DNA from: Pseudomonadota bacterium
GTDB taxonomy: Bacteria > Pseudomonadota > Gammaproteobacteria > Xanthomonadales > Rhodanobacteraceae
Length of the DNA stretch: 64,000 bases
Reading direction: 5' to 3'
Assembly: GCA_021792975.1 (NCBI GenBank)
Contig: JAJYTR010000001.1
Location: 62,001 to 126,000, forward strand
Shown: positions 33,290-43,083 of the stretch, in pieces
How positions within the stretch are numbered: the stretch's first letter is position 1
Layout of the letters: each line of letters starts with the position of its first letter
Position numbers and translations under genes: made by a program
The notes under the pieces: model-generated
What the model saw: only the letters and a program-made list of their open reading frames with translations
What the model was told of the DNA's origin: nothing
The model's database searches: none

Positions 33290-33640
33290 ATGACCGCCGA
33301 CGCATCCCTTCCGCTCGACATCGACTGCACGCTCGCACGCCAGCACATCGCCCGGGGCGCGCGCCTGATCGACGTGCGCGAGGCGCACGAAGTGGCGCAC
33401 GGCATGGTGCCGGGCAGTGTGCACATTCCGCTGGGCGCATTCGCGGGCGATCCGGGCGCCGCGCTGGCGCGGCATGGCCTCGATCCGGGGATGCACGATC
33501 TGCTGTGCATCTGCGCCAGCGGCGGACGCTCGCGCCGCGCGGCTTTCGCGCTGCGCCAGTCGGGCTGCACGCAGGCCGCCTCGGTGCTGGGCGGCGTGGC
33601 CGCCTGGGCGGCCACGGGCGGAATCCTGCAGCGGCCCTGA
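33290..33640 (+). CDS. Single-domain rhodanese-like sulfurtransferase
   Basis: 116 residues from the ATG at 33290, with GGAG eight bases before it. One rhodanese domain: ARLIDVREAHEVAHGMVPGSVHIPLG in the first half (the DVRE-x-HE-x-G-x-PG.HIP pattern), then the active-site loop ICASGGRSRRAA with Cys75. No signal peptide. It is downstream of the persulfide dioxygenase, with which rhodaneses are often fused or co-transcribed; it would exchange sulfane sulfur between persulfide and thiosulfate or another acceptor. Confidence 0.9.
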   Translation: MTADASLPLDIDCTLARQHIARGARLIDVREAHEVAHGMVPGSVHIPLGAFAGDPGAALARHGLDPGMHDLLCICASGGRSRRAAFALRQSGCTQAASVLGGVAAWAATGGILQRP

Positions 33641-33873
33641 GGCGCGATGCAGATCCAGCGATCGTGCGCTGCCAGTGTCGCATGGACGTGTGCAACTGCC
33701 ACCGTGGCGCGGTGCATGGCCCGACGATCGTCCGCCGCTTACGCGATGCAGACGCTGCGATCGCCATCCCGCAATCCACCCCGCGCTCTCCGAACGCGGG
33801 CTGTCCGCCGGCGCCTGCGGGTGGTCCGGCCGGTCCGCAGGGGTGTAGGGTTGCGTCATCGCGGAGTTGTCTC

Positions 33874-34395
33874 ATGAACCGACTGCCCCTGATCGCCCTC
33901 GCCACCGCGCTGCTGCCGCTGGCCGCGCTGGCCGCCGCACCCGCGCTGGACCTGTCGCTGCCCAACAACTACGTGCAGTCGCTGCCACTGGCGGCGCCGG
34001 CGGCCTCTTCCAGCGCCACACCGGACGCCGCGCGCGTCCCTCCGGCACATGCCGCGCACACGGCGGGCGGGCTGCACCCGGTGGTGTGGGGCAGCACCAC
34101 CACCGCGGCGGGCTACGCCCAGGGCTTCGGCAGCAGCTTCTGGCAGGGCGCCGACGTCAACGCCAGCCAGGCCGTGGGCGACACCGGCAATCCGCTCATC
34201 ATCACCGGCGGCGTGGCCGGCGCCGTGGGCTACAGCCACGCGCTGGGCACCACCCAGTGGGAAGGCGCCCATGTCGAAATGAGCAAACTGTTCGGCAGCG
34301 CGCGCCACCCGTTCGCGCTGACGCTGGGCATCGCCGTCAGCCACGCCCGTGCGTTGGGCAACGGCAGTTGGTTCCAGCAGCCCCCGCCGCCCTGA
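33874..34395 (+). CDS. Unknown exported protein with an internal repeat
   Basis: 173 residues from the ATG at 33874 (GGAG eight bases upstream). A signal peptide is clear (residues 1-21, MNRLPLIALATALLPLAALA). After an Ala/Ser/Pro spacer, two related blocks of about 40 residues follow (YAQGFGSSFWQGADVN and YSHALGTTQWEGAHVE at their starts, each ending in a Gly/Ala/Leu stretch), then a truncated third (ARALGNGSWFQQ). No cysteine, no enzyme motif. The G-[ST]-x-W alternation suggests a beta-rich surface or periplasmic protein. The frame is open upstream to about 33682 but the signal peptide fixes the start. I do not recognise the family. Confidence 0.7.
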   Translation: MNRLPLIALATALLPLAALAAAPALDLSLPNNYVQSLPLAAPAASSSATPDAARVPPAHAAHTAGGLHPVVWGSTTTAAGYAQGFGSSFWQGADVNASQAVGDTGNPLIITGGVAGAVGYSHALGTTQWEGAHVEMSKLFGSARHPFALTLGIAVSHARALGNGSWFQQPPPP

Positions 34396-34426
34396 TCCGC
34401 ACTGCACCCCACGCAGCGTGCCCCTT

Positions 34427-34573
34427 CTTTTTGCCGTCATCCCGCACGGCGCGCGCTTTATTCGACGGACATCATCCCGGACGGTCCGCAGGGCCGAGAT
34501 CCGGACGGGCGCCCCGCAAGGGCCGCTGGATCCCCGGCTCGCGCTGCGCGCGCCCGGGGATGACGGCAAAAAG
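34427..34573. repeat. Inverted-repeat element with 17-base termini (MITE-like, dispersed-repeat type)
   Basis: The ends are perfect inverted copies: CTTTTTGCCGTCATCCC at 34427 and its reverse complement ending at 34573, enclosing about 110 bases rich in CCGGACGG and CTGGATCCCC motifs. No coding capacity. The CGTCATCCC...GGATCCAG vocabulary is like dispersed intergenic repeats common in xanthomonads and other proteobacteria. Together with the next element it occupies the gap after the secreted protein gene. Confidence 0.7.
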
Positions 34574-34611
34574 CCAAACGTCGCTCCCAACGGCGTGCGC
34601 CTCCGTTCGGA

Positions 34612-34768
34612 CGTTATTCCGGACGGTGCGTCCTTGCTTTTGAGGTCCTCGGCCGGCGCCCGGCGCCGGGCCGGGATCCGGACGGACGCCCCGCAGGGCC
34701 GCTGGATCCCCGCCCCCACCCCCGCTTTCGCAGCGGCGGCCCGCTCACGGGGATGACGGCAAAGAGCC
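34612..34768. repeat. Second, diverged copy of the inverted-repeat element
   Basis: This block repeats the interior of the first element (TTCCGGACGG, then GATCCGGACGGACGCCCC, then GGGCCGCTGGATCCCC) and its right end (GGGGATGACGGCAAAGAG, 34749-34766), but the left terminus is degraded. Tandem placement suggests duplication or insertion of one copy beside another. No gene in 34396-34808. Confidence 0.6.
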
Positions 34769-34808
34769 TTCCGGCCTCGCACCGCGGGAATCCTCTCCGG
34801 CGGTCTCC

Positions 34809-35714
34809 TCAGGCGCGCGGCACGTGACCGGTGGCGACGTGACGGCGCGCCGAGTCCACGTTGGCTTCGGAATCGTCGAAGAAGATGTCGGCGCCGAACG
34901 CCTCCAGGAACGGCCCTTTGTCGCGGCCGCCCAGGAACAGCGCCTCGTCGATGCGCACGCCCCAGTGCCGCAGCGTCAGGATCACGCGCTTGTGCGCCGG
35001 TGCCGAACGGGCGGTGACCAGCGCGATGCGCAGCGGCGATTCCTCCGCCGGGAACGCCGCCTGCAGCCGCTGCAGCGCCGCCAGGAAACCGCGAAACGGC
35101 CCGCCCTCCAGCGGCTCGTGCCGGCGCTCGTGCTCGTGACGGTGGAACGCCTCCAATCCCTGCTCGGCCGAGATGCGCTCGCCCTCCTCGCCGAACAGCA
35201 CGGCATCGCCGTCGAAGGCGATGCGCAGCTGGTCCGCATGCCCTGGCGCCGCCGCCGAGGGCAGGATGGTGGCCGCCGCCACGCCGGCGCGCAGCGCGCG
35301 CGCCACGTCCTCGGCATGCGCGGACAGGAACAGGTCCGCCCCGAAGGGATGCACGTAGCCGGCCGTGGGTGCGCCGCTGGTGAACGCCGCGCGCACGATC
35401 TCCAGCCCGTAGTGCTGGATCGAATTGAAGATGCGCAGACCCGTGTCGCCCGAATTGCGCGACAGCAGGATCACCTCCACGCGCGGCGCCGCCGGCGCCA
35501 GCCGGTTCAGCCGCAGCAGCTTCTGCGCCAGCGGGAACGCGACGCCGGGCTCCAGCACCTCGTCTTCGTGCTCGATCTGGTAGCGCCGGTAGGCTTCCAG
35601 ACCTTCGCGCTCGAACAGCGCGTGGCTGTCGCCGAGATCGAACAGCGCGCGCGAGGAAATCGCCACCACCAGGCGGTCGTCGGTTGCAGCGTGGGGGTCG
35701 TGGACGTCGGACAT
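34809..35714 (-). CDS. 5'-nucleotidase (PF06189-type)
   Basis: 301 residues from the ATG at 35714; an upstream extension has no similarity. A HAD-like cytosolic 5'-nucleotidase family protein: VVAISSRALFDLGDSHALFE at the N-terminus, ILLSRNSGDTGLRIFNSI, a central IAFDGDAVLFGEEGE and a C-terminal KGPFLEAFGADIFFDDSE. It should hydrolyse nucleoside monophosphates; the preferred base cannot be told. No signal peptide. It is followed upstream (in transcription order) by nadK on the same strand, 135 bases away. Confidence 0.88.
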   Translation of the reverse strand: MSDVHDPHAATDDRLVVAISSRALFDLGDSHALFEREGLEAYRRYQIEHEDEVLEPGVAFPLAQKLLRLNRLAPAAPRVEVILLSRNSGDTGLRIFNSIQHYGLEIVRAAFTSGAPTAGYVHPFGADLFLSAHAEDVARALRAGVAAATILPSAAAPGHADQLRIAFDGDAVLFGEEGERISAEQGLEAFHRHEHERRHEPLEGGPFRGFLAALQRLQAAFPAEESPLRIALVTARSAPAHKRVILTLRHWGVRIDEALFLGGRDKGPFLEAFGADIFFDDSEANVDSARRHVATGHVPRA

Positions 35715-35849
35715 GGGCGAGATGCTCACGATAACCTGATGCGCGGTCGCGCGGCAGCATGCCACGCGACGATGCACGCCGAGACGCCCGCCGCCGCAGC
35801 CAGATGATGGGCAGGGGCGGCGCGTGTGCGGGCACAACGGGGTGACGTC

Positions 35850-36614
35850 CTACGGCGCGAACTGCTCGTCGAGGATGCGTTCGGCCAGCTTGTGCTCGGG
35901 ATCGAACAGCAGGGTCACTGCGCGGTCGGGCCGGCTGTGTACTTCGACCGCGCGGATGCGGCGCACCTCATGGAAATCGGCGGTGACGCTGACCGGGCGC
36001 AATTCCGGTTCGATGGCCTCGACGCGCACGCGGGCATCCGCGGGCAGCAGCGCGCCGCGCCAGCGCCGCGGGCGGAACGGGCTGATGGGGGTGAGCGCCA
36101 GCACGTTGGCGTCCAGCGGCAGGATGGGACCGTGCGCGGAGAAGTTGTAGGCGGTCGAGCCCGCGGGCGTGGCCACCAGCATGCCGTCGCAGATCAGTTC
36201 GTCCAGCTTGATCCGGCCATCGAGCAGGATGCGCAGATGCGCGGCCTGGTTGGTCTGGCGCAACAGCGAAACCTCGTTGAAGGCCAGGGCTTCCTCGACT
36301 GCGCCGCCCTGTGTTTCGGCACGCATGTGCAGCGGCGCCAGCGCGGTGGCGTGCGCACGTGCCAGACGTTGCGGCAGATCCTCGGCATGGTAATGGTTCA
36401 TCAGGAAGCCCACCTTGCCCAGCTTCATGCCGAACACCGGCACGCGGCGGTCGAGCCCGGCATGCAACGTGCGCAGCATGAAACCGTCGCCGCCCAGGGC
36501 GACAATGGTTTCGGCTGCATCCGGCGCGACTTCGCCGTAGCGCGCCGCCAGCGCTGCACGCGCCTGCTGTGCCTCCGCCGTGGGGTTGGCCAGAAAGGCA
36601 ATGCGCGTGCTCAA
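35850..36614 (-). CDS. nadK: NAD kinase
   Basis: 254 residues from a TTG at 36614, the only reasonable start for the family N-terminus ([12 protein letters not shown]). Makes NADP from NAD with ATP. The ATP-binding GGDGFMLRT ([10 protein letters not shown]), the NE motif in [12 protein letters not shown], the diglycine/TPAGSTAYN loop ([18 protein letters not shown]) and the C-terminal beta-sheet region are present. Slightly shorter than E. coli NadK (292), as in xanthomonads. The gdh gene ends 37 bases upstream on the same strand. Confidence 0.94.
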   Translation of the reverse strand: MSTRIAFLANPTAEAQQARAALAARYGEVAPDAAETIVALGGDGFMLRTLHAGLDRRVPVFGMKLGKVGFLMNHYHAEDLPQRLARAHATALAPLHMRAETQGGAVEEALAFNEVSLLRQTNQAAHLRILLDGRIKLDELICDGMLVATPAGSTAYNFSAHGPILPLDANVLALTPISPFRPRRWRGALLPADARVRVEAIEPELRPVSVTADFHEVRRIRAVEVHSRPDRAVTLLFDPEHKLAERILDEQFAP

Positions 36615-36651
36615 GACCGCGCACCCTTGCGACCGACGGCGCGTGCCCGCG

Positions 36652-39600
36652 TCACGCGCCCGCCTGCGCTAGTTGCGCCAGCCGCCGCACCGCCACCGAG
36701 GCGATGGGGTAGTCCAGAGGCAGCGCCCGGATCTCGGCCAGCATGCCCAGGGTATGGCGCAGGCCAGCATCCTCGCGCGCCAGCCACTGCTCGACGCGCA
36801 TGGCGCTGGCCAGCACCTGCACGGCCAGTTGGCGGTGCTGGTGCGCCAGCTCGTCGCGCAGCGCGCCGCGCGCCTGCGCGTGCCAGCGGCTTTCTACGGC
36901 CAGTTCCTCGATGCGCGTGCGCATCCAGTCCAGCTCCAGTGCGGCGCCCAATTCGAAGAACGTATGTGCCACGCGGGTGATGGGCTGGCCGCTGTCGTGC
37001 GCCACTTCCACCACATCCAGCGCCAAGCCCAGCGCGGGTAGCGCCGCCAACTGCCCGGCCAACCGCTGCGGCAGCCCCGCCTGCAGCCAGCGCTGCACCA
37101 GCCTGTCATGCGTCTTGCGGCCGGGTTCCGGCAGCGCCTGCGGAATGGCGGCGCGCACCGCGGCGAAACCCGTGGCGTAGCGCTCGACCTGTGCCGCGAT
37201 ATCCAGCGCCGTGCCCGGCCTGTTGAGCAGCCAGCGGGTGAGGCTGCGCACCAGCTCCCACACCGCCAGCACCGCTTCGATCTGCACGGCATCGGTGACG
37301 GTGCCGTCCAGCGCCTCGATCTCGCCCCACAGTTCGCGCGCCTCGAGCACCTCGCGCGCGATGGTGAACGCCTTGGCGATGGCAGCCGCGCCCTGACCGG
37401 TGTCCTCCTGCATGCGCAACATGAAGCTGGCGCCCATGCGGTTGACCAGGGTGTTGGTGACGGCGGTGGCGATGATCTCGCGCTTGAGGCGATGACGCTG
37501 CATGTGTGCCGCGTAAGGGCCGTGCAGCGGCTCGGGGAAATAGCGCACCAGTTCGCGCGAGAGATACGCGTCCTCGGGCACATCCGAGTCCAGCAGCTGC
37601 TGGTAGATCCTGATCTTGTCGTAGGACAGCAGGATCGCCAGCTCCGGCCTGGTCAGGCCGAGGCCGCGCGTCTTGCGTTCGGCCAGCTCGGCATCCGTGG
37701 GCAGGAACTCGATGCCGCGGTCCAGCACGCCTTCGGACTCCAGCGTGCGGATGAGGTGCCCGAACGAGCCCAGGCGCTTGACCGCCATGTGCTCCATCAG
37801 GCTGATGGCCTGGTTCTGGCGGTAGTTGTCCCACAGCACCAGCCGCGCGATCTCGTCGGTCATGCTGGCCAGCAGTTCGTTGCGCGCGGCCTCGTCCAGC
37901 TCGCCGCGCTGCACGGCATCGCCCAGCAGGATCTTGATGTTGACCTCGTGGTCCGAGGTATCCACGCCGGCCGAATTGTCGATGAAGTCGGTGTTGAGCT
38001 GCACGCCGTGGAAGGCCGCCTCGATGCGGCCGCGCTGGGTCAGGCCCAGGTTGCCGCCCTCGCCGATGATCCGGCAGCGCAATTCGTTGCCGTTGAGACG
38101 GATGGCGTTGTTGGCGCGGTCGCCGGCGTCGGCGTTGCTCTCGCTGCTGGCCTTGACGTAGGTGCCGATGCCGCCGTTCCAGAACAGGTCCACGGGGGCC
38201 CTGAGGATCGCGCGCAGCAATTCGGCGGGCGAGAGGTGTTCCGCCTCGCCCTCGATGCCCAGCGCCGCGCGCATTTCCGGCGATACCGGAATGGACTTGA
38301 CGCCGCGCGACCACACGCCGCCACCCTTGGAGATGGCGCTCCTGTCATAGTCCTGCCAGCTCGAGCGCGGCAGCTTGAACAGCCGCTCGCGCTCGGCGTA
38401 GGAGCGCGCGGCATCCGGATCGGGATCGACGAAGATGTCACGGTGATCGAACGCGGCGACCAGCCGGGTATGCCGTGATAGCAGCATGCCGTTGCCGAAC
38501 ACGTCGCCAGACATGTCGCCGATGCCGATGCAGGTGAAATCCTCGCGCTGGCAGTCCCGCCCCAGCGCGCGGAAGTGGCGCTTCACCGATTCCCACGCGC
38601 CGCGTGCGGTGATGGCCATGCCCTTGTGGTCGTAGCCGTGCGAGCCGCCGGAGGCGAAGGCATCGCCCAGCCAGAAGCCGTGCTCCAGCGCAATGCTGTT
38701 GGCGATGTCGGAAAACGTGGCCGTGCCCTTGTCGGCGGCCACCACCAGGTACGGGTCGGCGGCGTCGTAGCGCACCACGTCGGCGGGCGGCACGATGCGG
38801 TCCTCGACGATGTTGTCGGTCAGGTCCAGCAGCGCATGGATGAACTGGCGGTAGCAGGCGATGCCTTCGGCCAGTTGCGCCTCGCGGTCGCCGCCGGCGG
38901 GCGGACGCTTGACGAAGAAGCCGCCCTTGGAGCCCACCGGCACGATCACCGTGTTCTTGACCATCTGCGCCTTGACCAGGCCCAGCACCTCGGTGCGGAA
39001 ATCCTCGCGCCGGTCGGACCAGCGCAGGCCGCCGCGCGCGACCGGGCCGAAACGCAGGTGGATGCCCTCGACGCGCGGGCTGTAGACGAAGATCTCGCGG
39101 AACGGCCTGGGCTTGGGCAACTCGGGCACTCGCGAGGAATCGAGCTTGAAGTTGAGGTAGTCGCGCGGCTGGCCATCGAAACGCTGGAAATAGCCGGTGC
39201 GCAGCGTGGCGCGCAACACGCCCAGGAACAGCCGCAGGATGCGGTCGTCATCGAGGCTCTGCACATCGTCCAGCGCGGCCTTGATACCCTGCTCGATGCG
39301 CGTGGCCTGTGCGTCACGCGCCAGTGTCGGTGCCTGCGCCACCTCCTCGATGAAGCCCGGGCTGCGCTGTCGCAGTCCGGCGTCGACCAGCACCTCCAGC
39401 TCCGCCCGCAGACGCTGCGCGGCCTCGGGCTGCGGCTGTGCGCGCGCCGGATCGAAGCGCGCCAGGAACCATTCCACCAGCAGCCCCGCGATCAGCGGAT
39501 AGCGGCCCAGTACGTCCTCCATGTAGGCCTGCGAATACGGCAGGCCCACCTGCAGCAGATACTTGCAATAGCCGCGCAACAGCGCCACCTGGCGCCAGTC

Positions 39601-41553
39601 CAGTCCCGCCGCCAGCACCAGCCGGTTGAATCCGTCGTTCTCGGCGCGGCCCTGCCAGACCGCCGCGAACGCCTCGGCGAACGGTGCTGTGACGTGGTCG
39701 ACGTCGAACGCCAGCGCGACAGGCTCGGCGAGATCGAAATCGTGCACGGTCACCGGTGTACCGTGCAGTTCCAGTTCCAGCAGGTGTTCGGCGCTGACGC
39801 GCACGCCCAGGTTCTCCAACATGGGCAGTGCGTCGGACAGCGGCACCGGCGCGCCGAAATGGATGATCTTGAAACGCAGCACGCCGTTGTGCGGCAGGCG
39901 GTAAAGCGTCAGTGCGGCATCGTCCGCGCCACGCAGTGCGGCCAGGCGCTGCACGTCGTCGGCGGCCAGTTCGGCGCCGGCGTCCTCGATGTATTCGACC
40001 GGCAGCAGCCGGCCGAAACGGTTGGCCAGGCGCAGGCCCTTCTCCTCGCCATGACGGCGGACCAGCACCTCGCGCAGGTCGTCGTACCAGTTGCGCGAGA
40101 GTGTGGTGACCGCCTGTTCGAGCGCGGCGGGATCGGCCTCGATGCGCGCCCCGGCACGTGGGCGCAGCACCGCGTACAGACGCGCCAGCGGCGACTCGTC
40201 CACCAGCACCTGCGAGTCGATGCGGTCGGCCTGGAAGGTTTCGCGCAGCATGCGCTCCAGACGGTCGCGCACGCCGGCGCTGAAGCGTTCGCGCGGCAGG
40301 TAGATCAGCACCGAATAGAAACGCCCGTAGCGGTCGGCGCGCAGGAACAGGCGCGGACGAGCGCGCTCGGCCAGGCCCAGCACGCCGCGCGCGACCGCTT
40401 CGAGTTCCTCCATGCTGGCCTGGAACAGTTCGTCGCGCGGCAACGTCTCCATGATGTGCCGCAGCGCCTTGCCCAGATGCGAATCGCGGCGCAAGCCCGA
40501 ACGTTCCATGATGCTGCCCACGCGCTGGCGCAGCAGCGGAATGTCCTGCGGACGCGCGGTGTAGGCCGAGGACGTGAACAGTCCCAGGAAGCGGCGTTCC
40601 AGTACCGGCTTGCCGCCGGCATCGAACTGCAGCACGCCGATGTAGTCCATGAACCCCGCGCGATGCACCGTGGCGCGCGCGTTGGTCTTGGTCAGGATCA
40701 CCGAGGCCAGCGCCCCCGAACGCGGCAGGTTGCTGGCCACCAGACTGCGCAGCGAACGCGGCGCATGCGAGCGTTCGCGCTCGCGCAGAATGCCGAGTCC
40801 GGTGGCGGGAAGCGCCCGCAGCACCTCCTCGCCCGCCTCGCGCGCCACCTCGTACTCGCGGTAGCCCAGGAAGGTGAAGTGGTCGGCCGCGACCCAGCGC
40901 AGGAAAGCCTGCGTCTCCTCGACCCCCTCGGACGGCATGCCCGGCTCGGCCGGCAGCGCGTCGGCGATTTCGAGCATGCGCGCACGCATGGCCGGCCAGT
41001 CGCTCACCGCGGCGCGCACGTCGGCCAGCGCCGACTCCAGCGCAGTGTCGAGGCGCAGCACTTCGCTGGCGTCGGCCAGGCGGTCGACCTCCAGGTACAT
41101 CAGCGATTCGGCCGTGCCCTCGGGATCCAGCCGCAGCAGATTGCCGCCCGGATCCCTGCGCACGCCCAGCACGGGATGCAGCAGCGTGTGGATTTCCAGA
41201 TTTTCGGCACGCACGGCCATGGTCACCGAATCGACCAGGAAGGGCATGTCGTCGGTGACGATGCTGATGGCGGTGTACAGCGTGTCGCCGGCCATGGCGT
41301 CGCCTTCCGGTTTGTGTACCTGCACCTTGGTCTGGCCCGCCCGCCGCTCCCGCAGAAAGCCCATCATCTGGACGGCCAGCGCCGCCCAGTCGGCCGCCGA
41401 ACGCGACGCCAGCTCGCTGTCGGGCACTCGCGCCAGCAATTGCGCCGCCAGTTCGGCGCCATCCTGCTTGAAACGGGCGGTCAGCAGATCGGTCACCTCC
41501 CTGACCAGCGTGACGTGCGATTGCGGGCGTCCGCCCTGGACTTGCGCGTTCAT
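36652..41553 (-). CDS. gdhB: NAD-specific glutamate dehydrogenase, large type (GDH-180 class)
   Basis: 1633 residues from the ATG at 41553; an open stretch upstream is not part of it. The large bacterial NAD-dependent enzyme deaminates glutamate to 2-oxoglutarate, mainly catabolic. About 800 N-terminal residues hold ACT-like regulatory domains. The catalytic core begins near residue 850, with [15 protein letters not shown] around 870-885 (substrate-binding lysine), then [20 protein letters not shown] and [18 protein letters not shown], followed by the NAD-binding part and a long helical C-terminus ([15 protein letters not shown]). It lies after a UDP-sugar dehydrogenase gene (92 bases) and before nadK, a plausible but unproven NAD-linked pairing. 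Confidence 0.95.
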   Translation of the reverse strand: MNAQVQGGRPQSHVTLVREVTDLLTARFKQDGAELAAQLLARVPDSELASRSAADWAALAVQMMGFLRERRAGQTKVQVHKPEGDAMAGDTLYTAISIVTDDMPFLVDSVTMAVRAENLEIHTLLHPVLGVRRDPGGNLLRLDPEGTAESLMYLEVDRLADASEVLRLDTALESALADVRAAVSDWPAMRARMLEIADALPAEPGMPSEGVEETQAFLRWVAADHFTFLGYREYEVAREAGEEVLRALPATGLGILRERERSHAPRSLRSLVASNLPRSGALASVILTKTNARATVHRAGFMDYIGVLQFDAGGKPVLERRFLGLFTSSAYTARPQDIPLLRQRVGSIMERSGLRRDSHLGKALRHIMETLPRDELFQASMEELEAVARGVLGLAERARPRLFLRADRYGRFYSVLIYLPRERFSAGVRDRLERMLRETFQADRIDSQVLVDESPLARLYAVLRPRAGARIEADPAALEQAVTTLSRNWYDDLREVLVRRHGEEKGLRLANRFGRLLPVEYIEDAGAELAADDVQRLAALRGADDAALTLYRLPHNGVLRFKIIHFGAPVPLSDALPMLENLGVRVSAEHLLELELHGTPVTVHDFDLAEPVALAFDVDHVTAPFAEAFAAVWQGRAENDGFNRLVLAAGLDWRQVALLRGYCKYLLQVGLPYSQAYMEDVLGRYPLIAGLLVEWFLARFDPARAQPQPEAAQRLRAELEVLVDAGLRQRSPGFIEEVAQAPTLARDAQATRIEQGIKAALDDVQSLDDDRILRLFLGVLRATLRTGYFQRFDGQPRDYLNFKLDSSRVPELPKPRPFREIFVYSPRVEGIHLRFGPVARGGLRWSDRREDFRTEVLGLVKAQMVKNTVIVPVGSKGGFFVKRPPAGGDREAQLAEGIACYRQFIHALLDLTDNIVEDRIVPPADVVRYDAADPYLVVAADKGTATFSDIANSIALEHGFWLGDAFASGGSHGYDHKGMAITARGAWESVKRHFRALGRDCQREDFTCIGIGDMSGDVFGNGMLLSRHTRLVAAFDHRDIFVDPDPDAARSYAERERLFKLPRSSWQDYDRSAISKGGGVWSRGVKSIPVSPEMRAALGIEGEAEHLSPAELLRAILRAPVDLFWNGGIGTYVKASSESNADAGDRANNAIRLNGNELRCRIIGEGGNLGLTQRGRIEAAFHGVQLNTDFIDNSAGVDTSDHEVNIKILLGDAVQRGELDEAARNELLASMTDEIARLVLWDNYRQNQAISLMEHMAVKRLGSFGHLIRTLESEGVLDRGIEFLPTDAELAERKTRGLGLTRPELAILLSYDKIRIYQQLLDSDVPEDAYLSRELVRYFPEPLHGPYAAHMQRHRLKREIIATAVTNTLVNRMGASFMLRMQEDTGQGAAAIAKAFTIAREVLEARELWGEIEALDGTVTDAVQIEAVLAVWELVRSLTRWLLNRPGTALDIAAQVERYATGFAAVRAAIPQALPEPGRKTHDRLVQRWLQAGLPQRLAGQLAALPALGLALDVVEVAHDSGQPITRVAHTFFELGAALELDWMRTRIEELAVESRWHAQARGALRDELAHQHRQLAVQVLASAMRVEQWLAREDAGLRHTLGMLAEIRALPLDYPIASVAVRRLAQLAQAGA

Positions 41554-41645
41554 GTCGATTCCGTCATTCGGGGAAAATGCACCGGGACCCGGCGCGCAAC
41601 CGCAAAGTTTACCCGCGGCCGCGGCGACGGAAACGCTGCAGTGCG

Positions 41646-42920
41646 CTACAGCGCGCCGTCGGCGCCGCCCGGCGGCAGCACTCGCTTGAGGTCGTACAGC
41701 ACCGCACCCGCGCGTCCCAGCGCGCGCACGCCGGCCGCGCCAAGCTCGCGGAAACACCGGTGCGCCACCGCCAGCACCAGCGCGTCGTAGCGGCCGGACT
41801 GTGGTCGGACCACGGGCTCGATGCCGTACTCCGAGCGCGCCTCGTCGGCATCGGCCCAGGGATCGTGCACGTCCACCTCCGCGCCAGCGTCCTGCAGCTC
41901 GCGCACCAGATCGACCACGCGCGTGTTGCGCAGGTCCGGGCAGTCCTCCTTGAAGGTCAGCCCCAGCACCAGCACGCGCGCGCCCACCGCACCGATGCCA
42001 TGCCGCGCCATCAGCCGCAGTACCTGGTTGGCCGCGTAGATGCCCATCTTGTCGTTGATGCGCCGCGCGGCCAGCATCAGCTCGGGGTGGTAGCCCAGCG
42101 CGGTAGCCTTGTGGGTGAGGTAGTAGGGATCCACGCCGATGCAGTGTCCGCCCACCAGGCCCGGGCGGAACGGCAGGAAGTTCCATTTGCTGCCCGCGGC
42201 GGCCAGCACCTCGGCGGTGTCGATCCCCATCTTGTTGAAGATCATCGCCAGCTCGTTGATCAGCGCGATGTTGACGTCGCGCTGCGTGTTCTCGATGACC
42301 TTGGCCGCCTCGGCGACGCGGATCGAAGGCGCACGGTGGGTGCCGGCGGCGACGATGCGGCGGTACAGCGCGTCGACGAAGTCCGCCGCCTGCGCGGTCG
42401 ATCCCGAAGTGACCTTGACGATGGTCTCCAGCCGGTGCGTGCGGTCGCCCGGGTTGATGCGCTCCGGGCTGTAGCCGCAGTAGAAATCGACGTTGTAGCG
42501 CAACCCGGAAGTGCGCTCGAGAACGGGAACGCAAATTTCCTCGGTGGTGCCGGGATACACCGTGGATTCGTAGATCACCACGGCGCCCCGGCGCAATGCG
42601 CGGCCCACCGTCTCGCTGGCCGCGGTCAGCGGGCGCAGGTCGGGACGCTGCGCCTCGTCCACCGGCGTGGGCACGGTGACGACGTAGACGTCGTATCCGG
42701 CCAGTTCGGCGGCATCGCTGCTGTAGCGCAGATGCGCGGACGCGGCCAGCTCGCCGTCCGCGCATTCACGCGTGCAATCGTGGCCGTCGGCCAGCTGACG
42801 GATGCGCGCCGCGTCGATGTCGAAGCCCAGCGTTTCCAGTTGACGCCCGAAGGCCAGCGCCAGCGGCAAGCCGACGTAGCCCAGGCCGATCAGCGCGATG
42901 CGGGGATGTTCGGGAAACAT
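41646..42920 (-). CDS. UDP-N-acetylglucosamine/galactosamine-type 6-dehydrogenase (TviB/WbpO-like)
   Basis: 424 residues. Nucleotide-sugar dehydrogenase oxidising the C6 hydroxyl to a uronate using NAD. Rossmann motif IALIGLGYVGLPLA at the N-terminus, VPTPVD, the catalytic lysine Lys207 in AEAAKVIENTQRDVNIALINE-type helix and the catalytic Cys260 in VGGHCIGVDPYYL, followed by GLTFKEDCPDLRNT. The YYLTHKA variant after the cysteine is typical of the TviB/WbpO group (UDP-HexNAc) rather than UDP-glucose dehydrogenase. No polysaccharide cluster surrounds it, so the pathway it serves is elsewhere. Confidence 0.88.
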   Translation of the reverse strand: MFPEHPRIALIGLGYVGLPLALAFGRQLETLGFDIDAARIRQLADGHDCTRECADGELAASAHLRYSSDAAELAGYDVYVVTVPTPVDEAQRPDLRPLTAASETVGRALRRGAVVIYESTVYPGTTEEICVPVLERTSGLRYNVDFYCGYSPERINPGDRTHRLETIVKVTSGSTAQAADFVDALYRRIVAAGTHRAPSIRVAEAAKVIENTQRDVNIALINELAMIFNKMGIDTAEVLAAAGSKWNFLPFRPGLVGGHCIGVDPYYLTHKATALGYHPELMLAARRINDKMGIYAANQVLRLMARHGIGAVGARVLVLGLTFKEDCPDLRNTRVVDLVRELQDAGAEVDVHDPWADADEARSEYGIEPVVRPQSGRYDALVLAVAHRCFRELGAAGVRALGRAGAVLYDLKRVLPPGGADGAL

Positions 42921-43023
42921 GGCACTCCACGGTGGACGCCGGCGACCAGTGCAGCGCGACGGGCATGCTAGCAGTCGCCGCGCGCGGCCCGTGGCGTCTT
43001 GTCCTGCAACCGGAGCCTGTGGC

Positions 43024-43029
43024 TATACT
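43024..43029 (+). promoter_or_regulatory. Candidate -10 box for the cytochrome c gene pair
   Basis: TATACT 55 bases before the first cytochrome start, with a weak TTGTCC at 42999 (19-base spacing). Lies in the 163-base region diverging from the UDP-sugar dehydrogenase gene. Confidence 0.4.
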
Positions 43030-43083
43030 CGCCGCCACCCGGGGCCGGCGCGACCAGCTCCGCCGTTCATCCGAGGATAGTCC

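Noticed and set aside
33682-33873. Upstream in-frame extension of the secreted protein, including a Cys-rich stretch (CRMDVCNCHRG)
   Set aside because: Looks briefly protein-like, but the strong signal peptide and ribosome-binding site at 33874 set the start, and the upstream part becomes Pro/Gly low complexity.
33856-35835. A 659-codon minus-strand frame across the repeat elements and the 5'-nucleotidase
   Set aside because: It overlaps the secreted-protein gene and the 5'-nucleotidase in another frame and reads through non-coding repeats; Arg/Gly/Ala-rich translation without family similarity.
38575-41790. A 1071-codon open frame antisense to the glutamate dehydrogenase gene
   Set aside because: Same reason: shadow of a real long gene, repetitive Gln/Arg/His composition, no recognisable domain.
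41554-42765. N-terminal extension of glutamate dehydrogenase over the UDP-sugar dehydrogenase gene
   Set aside because: The frame stays open by chance; family similarity begins at the ATG at 41553 and the overlapping region encodes the dehydrogenase in another frame.
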